Positions 23,919-33,462 of a DNA stretch of 64,000 nt are shown one piece after another. Under the pieces are notes generated by a model, which was given only the letters and a program-made list of their open reading frames with translations, did not search any database and was not told the DNA's origin. The DNA lies in assembly GCA_047601665.1 (NCBI GenBank), contig JASGIT010000001.1:2914001-2978000 (forward strand), read 5' to 3'. This DNA comes from JASGIT01 sp047601665 (GTDB lineage Bacteria > Pseudomonadota > Gammaproteobacteria > Burkholderiales > Burkholderiaceae_C). The translations under genes were made by a program, and so were the position numbers. Position 1 is the stretch's first letter. Each line of letters begins with the position of its first letter.

Positions 23919-24449
23919 CTAGGGCTCCAGAGGGTATCGAGCGGGCGAAGTTCCCCCGCTTTCGCGCACGGCAGCAATGCGTTGCACAAAGCGCGCGGGG
24001 TGGTCGAGGAAACCGTCTTCGTAGGCCACCACGCGCAGCCCCGCGCAGGCGCGCAGCAGTTCGCCGGGGGCGAGCAGAAAGTCGGGCCGCGAGGGCTTGC
24101 CCACGGTTTCGTTGCCCTGGGCAAAGGTTTCGTACAGCAGCACGCCGCCTGGCGCCACGCTGTGCGCGATGGCGGGCAGCAGAGGGCGCCAGAGGTAGTT
24201 CGTGACCACCACGCCCGCGAACTGGCGGCCTGCGAGAGGCCAGGGGCCGGATTCGATATCCGCCTGGATCGCTTTCCCCCAGGTTGCTACTGATTCAATA
24301 GCTGCTTGCGCACGGTCTACGCCCGTTACGGGGTGATTTCTATCTGAAAACCAGCGCATGTGCCGCCCCGGGCCGCAGGCCACGTCCAATACGGCGCCGC
24401 CCGCGGGCACGAGGTGCGACCAGCGCTGGATCCAGGCGGACGCGGCCAT
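23919..24449 (-). CDS. SAM-dependent methyltransferase, class I (short)
   Basis: A 176-residue Rossmann-fold methyltransferase. Motif I is AVLDVACGPGRHMRW, an acidic residue ends strand 2 (VTGVDRA), and a post-motif segment reads GGVLLYETFA. The substrate is unknown; tellurite-resistance (TehB-like) methyltransferases are similar in size. The ATG overlaps the stop of the preceding small membrane protein as TGATG. Residues DRAQAAIESVATW are encoded by an in-frame copy of the dispersed repeat (24283-24311). Confidence 0.82.
   Translation of the reverse strand: MAASAWIQRWSHLVPAGGAVLDVACGPGRHMRWFSDRNHPVTGVDRAQAAIESVATWGKAIQADIESGPWPLAGRQFAGVVVTNYLWRPLLPAIAHSVAPGGVLLYETFAQGNETVGKPSRPDFLLAPGELLRACAGLRVVAYEDGFLDHPARFVQRIAAVRESGGTSPARYPLEP
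24283..24311 (-). repeat. Dispersed REP-like repeat inside the methyltransferase gene, in frame
   Basis: On the coding strand it reads GCGCAAGCAGCTATT then GAATCAGTAGCAAC. It matches the family half-site (AGCGC-AGCAGCTATT) and the trailing GTAGC. The segment is AT-rich compared with the surrounding gene. Confidence 0.55.
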
Positions 24450-24568
24450 CAGAAGCAGGCCCAGATCTGGTCGGCCATCATGACCAGGAACTCGGGCCGC
24501 GCGTAGAGCGCGAACACCGCGAGCAGCACCGCCAGGGCGGCGGCGTAGGCGGCAATGCGGCGCGCCAC
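24449..24568 (-). CDS. 39-residue single-span membrane protein
   Basis: A GTG start at 24568, two bases after the MFS transporter stop, opens a frame of 39 residues. It has a basic N terminus (VARRIAAYAA), one strongly hydrophobic helix, and the tail PEFLVMMADQIWACF. The stop overlaps the methyltransferase start (TGATG), so it is coupled on both sides. Such overlap and a clear hydrophobic span make it a likely real gene despite its size. No function is known to me. Confidence 0.6.
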   Translation of the reverse strand: MARRIAAYAAALAVLLAVFALYARPEFLVMMADQIWACF

Positions 24569-24570
24569 GG

Positions 24571-25788
24571 TCAGGCCCCTTGCAGCGCGGGGCGCTGGAT
24601 GGCCGTCTCGCGCACCGGCAGGTTCACCAGCCCCGCCAGCACGCCGAGCGCGATGGAGATGTACCAGACGATGTCGTAGCTGCCCGTATGGTCGTACAGG
24701 TAGCCGCCCAGCCACACGCCCAGGAACGAGCCGATCTGGTGGCTGAAGAACACGAAGCCGCCCAGCATGGACAGGTGCGCCACGCCGAAGATCTGCGCCA
24801 CCGTGGCCGTGGTGGCGGGCACGGTGGACAGCCACAGCAGCCCCATCACCGCCGCGAAGACGTACACGGTGGCCGGGGTGTGCGGCGCCAGCAAGAAGAC
24901 GGTGATGGCCACTGTCCGGCCGAAGTAGATGAAGGCCAGGATGTGCCGCTTGGCCATGCGCTGCCCCAGCGACCCCGCCGCGTAGGTGCCGAAGACGTTG
25001 AACAGCCCGATCAGCGCCAGCGCGTAGCTGGCCACCTGGGGTGGCAGGCCCTGGTCTTTGAGGTAGGTGGGCAGGTGCACGCCGATGAACACCACCTGGA
25101 AGCCGCAGACGAAGTAGCCCGCCATCAGCAGCTGGAAGCTCGGGTAGTGGAACGCCTCGCGCAGCGCCTGGCCCACGGTCTGCTCGCGCCGGGGCGCGGC
25201 GCTGCCGGTGAAGCCCGGCTCGCGCAGGCCGCGGCCCAGCGGCACCATCAGCAGGGCGGCCACGCCCACCAGCACCAGCGCCTGCTGCCAGCCGAAGCGG
25301 CCGATCAGCAGCCCCTCGACCGGCGCCATCAAAAACTGCCCGAACGAGCCCGCCGCCGCCGCGACGCCCATGGCCCACGAGCGCCGCTCGGGCGGCACGT
25401 TGCGACCGATCACCCCGTTGACCACCGCATAGGTCGTGCCCGCCAGCGCCACGCCGATCAGCAGGCCCGCCGACACGGCGAACAGCGTGGGCGTGGGCGA
25501 ATGCGCCATGCCCCACAGCCCCGCCGCGTACAGCAGCGCGCCCGCGAGCACGGTGCGGAACGCGCCGAACCGGTCCGCCGCCATGCCCGCGAAAATGCCC
25601 GCCAGGCCCCAGACGATGTTCTGGATGGCGATGGCCAGCGCAAAGTCCTGCCGCGTCCAGCCCAGTTCCTGCGTCATGGGCTGGAGCCAGAGGCCGAAGC
25701 CGTGGCGTATGCCCATGGACAGGGTGACGATTGCCCCGCCGCAGAGCAGTACCTGGGCGATGGACAGTTTGCGTGTTTCGTTATGCAT
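24571..25788 (-). CDS. Major facilitator superfamily transporter
   Basis: A 405-residue protein with 12 predicted membrane helices. The GMAADRFGAFR loop between helices 2 and 3 (residues about 75-85) is the MFS motif A region, and the C-half counterpart is GSLGQRMAKRH. Helix 5 carries an ALAGTTYAVVNGVIG pattern seen in oxalate/formate and monocarboxylate-type MFS carriers. ATG 25788 is preferred to the TTG at 25806. It heads a three-gene leftward operon and is divergent from parE. The substrate cannot be assigned. Confidence 0.85.
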   Translation of the reverse strand: MHNETRKLSIAQVLLCGGAIVTLSMGIRHGFGLWLQPMTQELGWTRQDFALAIAIQNIVWGLAGIFAGMAADRFGAFRTVLAGALLYAAGLWGMAHSPTPTLFAVSAGLLIGVALAGTTYAVVNGVIGRNVPPERRSWAMGVAAAAGSFGQFLMAPVEGLLIGRFGWQQALVLVGVAALLMVPLGRGLREPGFTGSAAPRREQTVGQALREAFHYPSFQLLMAGYFVCGFQVVFIGVHLPTYLKDQGLPPQVASYALALIGLFNVFGTYAAGSLGQRMAKRHILAFIYFGRTVAITVFLLAPHTPATVYVFAAVMGLLWLSTVPATTATVAQIFGVAHLSMLGGFVFFSHQIGSFLGVWLGGYLYDHTGSYDIVWYISIALGVLAGLVNLPVRETAIQRPALQGA

Positions 25789-25889
25789 CCGGGCGAATGT
25801 AGCCAAACCCGATGCACCGTGCAGTCCGGGTGAATACGCTGGTTTTTTGTACAGCCTTTGAGGCGGCGGCGCACTACAATCCGCGCCCT

Positions 25890-27854
25890 ATGGCTACCAT
25901 ACCCGTCTATTCCGAAGGTTCTATCCGCGTGCTCAAGGGGCTGGAGCCCGTCAAGCAACGCCCCGGCATGTACACGCGCACCGACAACCCGCTGCACATC
26001 GTGCAGGAGGTGCTGGACAACGCCGCCGACGAGGCGCTGGCGGGCTTTGGCAAAAAGATCAAGGTCACGCTGCACGCCGACGGCTCGGTCAGCGTGGAGG
26101 ACGACGGGCGCGGCATCCCCTTCGGCCTGCACCCCGAGGAAAAGGCCCCGGTGATCGAACTGGTCTACACCCGCCTGCACGCGGGCGGCAAGTTCGACAA
26201 GGGGCAGGGCGGGGCGTACAGCTTCTCGGGCGGGCTGCATGGCGTGGGCGTGTCGGTCACCAACGCGCTGGCTACGCGGCTGGAGGTGAGCAGCCATCGC
26301 GAAGGGCAGGCGGCGCGGCTGGCGTTCTCGGGCGGCGACGTGATCGAGCCGCTGGCGGTGCGCCCCCTGGAGCCGGGCGAGCGCAAGCAGGGCACCACGG
26401 TGCGCGTGTGGCCCGACGCGAAATACTTCGAGTCCAGCCACCTGCCCCTGGGCGAACTGACCCACCTGCTGCGCAGCAAGGCCGTGCTGATGCCCGGCGT
26501 GTCGGTCTCGCTCGTCAACGAGAAGACCCGGGACACGCAGACCTGGCAGTACAAGGGCGGCCTGCGCGACTACCTGGCGCAGACGCTGACCGCCGACCCG
26601 GTCATCCCCCTGTTCGAGGGCGAGGGCTTTGCCGACGCGGGCCACGAGAGCTTCGCCGAAGGCGAGGGCGCGGCCTGGGCCGTGGCCTTCACCGAAGAGG
26701 GTGCGCCGGTGCGCGAGAGCTACGTCAACCTCATCCCCACTAGCGCGGGCGGCACGCACGACAGCGGCCTGCGCGATGGGCTGTTCAACGCCGTCAAGGG
26801 CTTCATCGAACTGCATTCGCTGCTGCCCAAGGGCGTGAAGCTGATGCCCGAGGACGTGTTCGCGCGCGCCTCGTATGTCTTGAGCGCCAAGGTGCTCGAC
26901 CCGCAGTTCCAGGGCCAGATCAAGGAGCGCCTGAACTCGCGCGACGCGGTGCGGCTGGTGAGCAGCTTCGTGCGCCCCGCGCTCGAACTCTGGCTCAACC
27001 AGCACGTGGACTACGGCAAGAAACTGGCTGAACTCGCCATCAAGGCCGCGCAAACGCGCCAGAAGGCCGGCCAGAAAGTCGAAAAGCGCAAGGGCAGCGG
27101 CGTGGCCGTGCTGCCCGGCAAGCTCACCGACTGCGAAAGCCGAGACATCGCCCATAACGAGGTCTTCCTGGTCGAAGGCGACTCCGCCGGCGGCAGCGCC
27201 AAGATGGGCCGCGACAAGGAAACCCAGGCCGTGCTGCCCCTGCGCGGCAAGGTGCTCAACACCTGGGAGGTGGAGCGCGACCGCCTGTTCGCCAACACCG
27301 AAATCCACGACATCTCGGTCGCCATCGGCGTCGACCCGCACGGCCCCAACGACCAGCCCGACCTGAGCGGGCTGCGCTACGGCAAGGTGTGCATCCTGTC
27401 CGACGCGGACGTGGACGGCTCGCACATCCAGGTGCTGCTGCTCACGCTGTTCTTCCGCCACTTCCCCAAGCTCATCGACGCGGGCCACATCTACGTCGCG
27501 CGCCCGCCGCTGTTCCGCGTGGACGTGCCCGCGCGCGGCAAGAAGCCCGCCGCCAAGCTCTATGCGCTCGACGATGGTGAACTGGAGGCCATTCTCGACA
27601 AAGCCACTAAGGACGGCGTGGCCCGCGAGAAGTGCCAGATCAGCCGCTTCAAGGGCCTGGGCGAGATGAACGCCGAGCAACTGTGGGAAACCACGCTGAA
27701 CCCGGACACGCGCCGCCTGATGCCGGTGCAACTGGGCGACCTGGGCGTCGCCGAAACCGAGGGACTCATCACCAAGCTCATGGGCAAGGGCGAGGCTGCG
27801 GCGCGGCGCGAACTCATGGAACTCCACGGGGATGACGTGGAAGTGGATATTTAG
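25890..27854 (+). CDS. parE: DNA topoisomerase IV subunit B
   Basis: A 654-residue type IIA topoisomerase ATPase subunit. It has a GHKL ATP site (EVLDNAADEAL, DDGRGIPFGLHP, GLHGVGVSVTNAL) and a TOPRIM domain (VEGDSAGGSAK, SDADVDGSHI). It ends with SRFKGLGEMNAEQLWETT and the ITKLMGKGEAAARRELM tail. The length of about 655, rather than about 800-900, separates ParE from GyrB. With ParC it decatenates replicated chromosomes. A TACAAT hexamer at 25875-25880 may be its -10 element. The two subunit genes are separated by an unrelated gene here. Confidence 0.94.
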   Translation: MATIPVYSEGSIRVLKGLEPVKQRPGMYTRTDNPLHIVQEVLDNAADEALAGFGKKIKVTLHADGSVSVEDDGRGIPFGLHPEEKAPVIELVYTRLHAGGKFDKGQGGAYSFSGGLHGVGVSVTNALATRLEVSSHREGQAARLAFSGGDVIEPLAVRPLEPGERKQGTTVRVWPDAKYFESSHLPLGELTHLLRSKAVLMPGVSVSLVNEKTRDTQTWQYKGGLRDYLAQTLTADPVIPLFEGEGFADAGHESFAEGEGAAWAVAFTEEGAPVRESYVNLIPTSAGGTHDSGLRDGLFNAVKGFIELHSLLPKGVKLMPEDVFARASYVLSAKVLDPQFQGQIKERLNSRDAVRLVSSFVRPALELWLNQHVDYGKKLAELAIKAAQTRQKAGQKVEKRKGSGVAVLPGKLTDCESRDIAHNEVFLVEGDSAGGSAKMGRDKETQAVLPLRGKVLNTWEVERDRLFANTEIHDISVAIGVDPHGPNDQPDLSGLRYGKVCILSDADVDGSHIQVLLLTLFFRHFPKLIDAGHIYVARPPLFRVDVPARGKKPAAKLYALDDGELEAILDKATKDGVAREKCQISRFKGLGEMNAEQLWETTLNPDTRRLMPVQLGDLGVAETEGLITKLMGKGEAAARRELMELHGDDVEVDI

Positions 27855-27919
27855 TCCGATGACCTCATGAGAACAAATGTGAGTCGATCTTCTTTTGCAT
27901 AGTTGCCAGCGGGGATTCA

Positions 27920-28972
27920 ATGAAAACCATTGCTTATCTGACGTACGGAGCGAAACGTGAGTATCAACTGGAACTCACGTACAGCGTGCTGTCCGCGCAA
28001 CATCATCTGGCAAAAGATCCTTCGGGAATTCGCATCGTGCTAGTGACGACAGAATCGAATGTACGTAATGACCTGCCTGTCGAGCATCTGGTTGTGACTC
28101 AGCAGCAGCTGCGGGAATGGCAGGAGGGGGGCTATGGACATGCGGCGAAATACTGGGCGTTGCTTGCCGTGATGGATCGTTTTCAAGGTGCCGTGGCATT
28201 CGTGGACACGGATACTCAATTCCTCCACCATCCACAAAGGATGTTTGACCGCGTGGGGCCCAACATGTCAGTCATGCAGGCTGATGAGGGCGTACTGGCC
28301 CAGCATACTTATTGGCAGCCGTTGCTTGACAAGCTGGACGGGCCAGTACACGGGTATAACGTGCACGCCGGATCTCGTATGTTCAATTCCGGCGTGATTG
28401 GTGTGGATTACTCCATGAGAAGCTGTATGCCGGAAGTTTTGCAGTTGATGAGTTTGTATGAAATTGCTCCGGTATTCGATATTGAACAGTTCGCCTTCAC
28501 GGCAGTGCTGGAGAAGCATGGAAAGTTGTCGGCGTGCCCGGATGTGGTGAAGCACTATTGGGGGCATGAACGGCGTTTTTTTCATCTCCAGATCAATGCC
28601 CTGTTCCCCGAGTTCAATCGGGAGCAATTCAACTCTCATGTTGAGGCTTTTCCTCCGGCAGGATACCCGCCCAAGTCAATGGTGGCGCGCATAAAAGCCA
28701 AAATCAAACGCTTGCAGCGAGATGGCGGTCGAGATTACGAATTCGCTTACCTTGCTTATCTGTGTGCTTTGTCGTCCGAGGATGCGGGGAGCGCCAATGT
28801 GTGGGCTGACATTGCCCTCGATGCGCTGCGTGGGATTTCCTCGCCACCATTGGATGCCATGCGCATCGATTTCCGTATGGTGGGCCCTGCGTCCTTGGCA
28901 TCTTTATCTTGGATGAGCCTTGAGACGCGCGAGCGCTGGCAGGGTTTTTGGAGGGCACTGCCTAGTCACTGA
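27920..28972 (+). CDS. Glycosyltransferase-like protein (GT-A fold) inserted between parE and parC
   Basis: A 350-residue protein. It begins MKTIAYLTYGAKREYQLELT, and VAFVDTDTQFLHHP contains a DxD metal/nucleotide-sugar motif near residue 97. RMFNSGVIGVDYSM resembles the acceptor loop of family 8-like glycosyltransferases. The C-terminal 80 residues are helical. No specific family is recognised. Its GC content is visibly lower than that of parE and parC, and its codon choice differs. It has no functional link to topoisomerase, so it is probably a transferred gene that settled between two co-directional genes. It could modify surface polysaccharide. Confidence 0.6.
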   Translation: MKTIAYLTYGAKREYQLELTYSVLSAQHHLAKDPSGIRIVLVTTESNVRNDLPVEHLVVTQQQLREWQEGGYGHAAKYWALLAVMDRFQGAVAFVDTDTQFLHHPQRMFDRVGPNMSVMQADEGVLAQHTYWQPLLDKLDGPVHGYNVHAGSRMFNSGVIGVDYSMRSCMPEVLQLMSLYEIAPVFDIEQFAFTAVLEKHGKLSACPDVVKHYWGHERRFFHLQINALFPEFNREQFNSHVEAFPPAGYPPKSMVARIKAKIKRLQRDGGRDYEFAYLAYLCALSSEDAGSANVWADIALDALRGISSPPLDAMRIDFRMVGPASLASLSWMSLETRERWQGFWRALPSH

Positions 28973-29044
28973 ACATCTGTTGCCTGATTCTGTTGTGCAG
29001 ATGCATTTACGCTCAAATCTACCGTCCCTTACTGCTTTTAGGAA

Positions 29045-31360
<2,316 letters not shown>

Positions 31361-31439
31361 CCTCCGGCGCGGGTAAATCCCGATCTGGCGGGCGGGCGGG
31401 CGTGCCGAAATCCAGGGTATTTCAGAGGAGAAATGCCCC

Positions 31440-32978
31440 ATGCCCTCCCTTCGCATGGCCCACAAGCTCTGGCTGGCCGTGGCCTTGATCGTGCTGGCGC
31501 TGGCGGCGGTGGTCGCGGCGGCAGGAATGCGCCAGGCCCAGGTCCAGGCGCAATCGGACGCGCAGGCGCGGCAGATGGCCGCGCGCGTGGAGGCGGCGCT
31601 GCGCTGGTCGGGCCTGACCGAGACCAACGCCGCGCGCACCCAGGCGCTGATCGTGAGCAACGACCCCGCCGTCGAGGCCGAATTCAAGGACGCCATCGCC
31701 GCCACCTCGGCCCAGATCACCGGGGTGCAGAAGTCCATCGCCGCCATGGACCTGGGCGACGCCGACAAGGCGCAGATGGACAAGGTGGCCGCGGCGCGCA
31801 AGACCATGATGGGCCTGCGTGACAAGGCGCGCGCCCTCAAGGCCGGCGGCCAGCACGACGAGGCGGTGCGGCTGGTCAAGCAGCAATACAACCCCGCCGT
31901 GGCCCAGTACCTGCAGACCCTGCACGACTTCGTGCAATTGCAGCAGGACACCGCGCACGCCAGCCAGGGGGACATGGCGGCCCAGCGCGGGCGCATCCTC
32001 ATGTTCTCGGGCGTGGCCGTGGCGCTGCTCATGGCGGCCATCGTGGCGGGGGCGTTCTTCCTCATCCGCAGCATCGAGCAGCCGCTGGCCCAGGCCAACG
32101 GCCTGGCCCAGCGCATCGCGGGCGGCGACCTGAGCGCGCGCGCCACGGTGGCGCGCGGCGACGAGTTCGGCGACCTGCTGCGCTCGCTCTACGCCATGTG
32201 CGAGGCCCTGGGGCGCACCGTGAGCCAGGTGCGCCACAGCGCCGACAGCATCGCCACCGCCAGCGCCGAGATCGCCACGGGCAACCAGGACCTGTCGGCG
32301 CGCACCGAGCAGACGTCGAGCAACCTGGAGGAGACGGCGGCGGCGATGGAGGAGTTCACCAGCACCATCCAGCAAAGCGCGGGCAGCGCCCAGCAGGCCA
32401 GCAGCCTGGCGGCGAGCGCGTCGGGCGTGGCGCGGCGCGGCGGCGAGGCGGTGGCCCAGGTGGTGTCCACCATGCAGGACATCCACCAGAGCAGCCAGAA
32501 GATCGCCGACATCATCGGCGTGATCGACGGCATCGCCTTCCAGACCAACATCCTGGCCCTGAACGCCGCCGTGGAAGCGGCCCGCGCGGGCGAGCAGGGC
32601 CGGGGCTTCGCGGTGGTGGCGGGCGAGGTGCGCAGCCTGGCCGGGCGCGCCGCCTCCGCGGCCAAGGAGATCAAGCAGCTCATCGGCGCGTCGGTGGAGC
32701 GCGTGGAAAGCGGCGCGCGCCAGGTGCAGGGCGCGGGCGCCACCATGCAGGAGGTGGTGCAGTCGGTGCAGCGCGTGACGGACATGATCGGCGAGATCAC
32801 CGCCGCCGCCACCGAGCAGAGCGCCGGCGTGGCCCAGGTGAACCAGGCCGTGGGCCAGCTCGACCAGATGACGCAGCAGAACGCCGCGCTGGTGGAGCAA
32901 AGCGCCGCCGCCGCGCAAAGCCTGCGCGAACAGGCGGCGCAGCTGGCGCAGGCGGTGGCGGTTTTCAGGGTGGCGTGA
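31440..32978 (+). CDS. Methyl-accepting chemotaxis protein with a four-helix-bundle sensor
   Basis: A 512-residue Tar/Tsr-like receptor. Helix 1 (about 9-29) is followed by a helical periplasmic domain of about 160 residues (4HB_MCP) that includes RWSGLTETNAARTQALI. Helix 2 (MFSGVAVALLMAAIVAGAFFL) is followed by HAMP and the signalling hairpin with GVIDGIAFQTNILALNAAVE. Its last 250 residues are very similar to the chemoreceptor at 10374-12275. GAGGAG at 31425-31430 supports the start. No CheR pentapeptide is present at the end. Confidence 0.92.
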   Translation: MPSLRMAHKLWLAVALIVLALAAVVAAAGMRQAQVQAQSDAQARQMAARVEAALRWSGLTETNAARTQALIVSNDPAVEAEFKDAIAATSAQITGVQKSIAAMDLGDADKAQMDKVAAARKTMMGLRDKARALKAGGQHDEAVRLVKQQYNPAVAQYLQTLHDFVQLQQDTAHASQGDMAAQRGRILMFSGVAVALLMAAIVAGAFFLIRSIEQPLAQANGLAQRIAGGDLSARATVARGDEFGDLLRSLYAMCEALGRTVSQVRHSADSIATASAEIATGNQDLSARTEQTSSNLEETAAAMEEFTSTIQQSAGSAQQASSLAASASGVARRGGEAVAQVVSTMQDIHQSSQKIADIIGVIDGIAFQTNILALNAAVEAARAGEQGRGFAVVAGEVRSLAGRAASAAKEIKQLIGASVERVESGARQVQGAGATMQEVVQSVQRVTDMIGEITAAATEQSAGVAQVNQAVGQLDQMTQQNAALVEQSAAAAQSLREQAAQLAQAVAVFRVA

Positions 32979-32997
32979 GTGGCGTGAGCGCCCAGGC

Positions 32998-33462
32998 TCA
33001 GGCTTTGGAGAGCTCCGCCACCAGTTCGATCTCCACGCAGGCCCCCATGGGCACCTGTGCCACGCCAAAGGCCGAGCGCGCGTGGACGCCACGCTCGCCC
33101 AGCACCTGGCCCAGGAGCTCGCTCGCGCCATTGGTCACCAGGTGGTGCTCGGTGAAGTCGCCGGTGGAGTTCACCAGGCTGGTCAGCTTGACGATGCGCT
33201 GCACCCGGTTCAAGTCGCCGCCCGTGGCCGCGTGCAGCGTGCCCAGCAGGTCGATGGCGACGGCGCGCGCCGCCGCCTTGCCTTCCTCGGTGGTCATGTC
33301 GCGGCCCAGCTGCGCGGCCCAGACCTTGCCGTCGCGGCGCGCGATGTGGCCCGAGAGAAAGACCAGATTGCCCGTCTGCACGAACGGCACGTAGACTGCG
33401 GCGGGCGTCGCCACGGGGGGCAGGGTGATGTTCAATTCCTTCAGCTTGTCGTAAACGCTCAT
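32998..33462 (-). CDS. RidA/YjgF-family protein
   Basis: A 154-residue protein of the longer RidA subgroup (TdcF/YER057c/UK114). VQTGNLVFLSGHIARRDGKVW is the N-terminal strand region. The conserved Arg/Glu pocket is partly recognisable in VQRIVKLTSLVNSTGDF and ACVEIELVAEL. RidA deaminates reactive enamine/imine products of PLP enzymes; the longer subgroup often lacks the catalytic arginine and its function is unsettled. Start codons of this gene and comEC overlap head to head at 33461-33462, so the two must share a compact divergent region. Confidence 0.85.
   Translation of the reverse strand: MSVYDKLKELNITLPPVATPAAVYVPFVQTGNLVFLSGHIARRDGKVWAAQLGRDMTTEEGKAAARAVAIDLLGTLHAATGGDLNRVQRIVKLTSLVNSTGDFTEHHLVTNGASELLGQVLGERGVHARSAFGVAQVPMGACVEIELVAELSKA

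Noticed and set aside
25848..25880. Complete sigma-70 promoter for parE
   Set aside because: TACAAT is a fair -10, but the nearest TTGTAC is about 22 bp upstream, too far to call a -35 with confidence.
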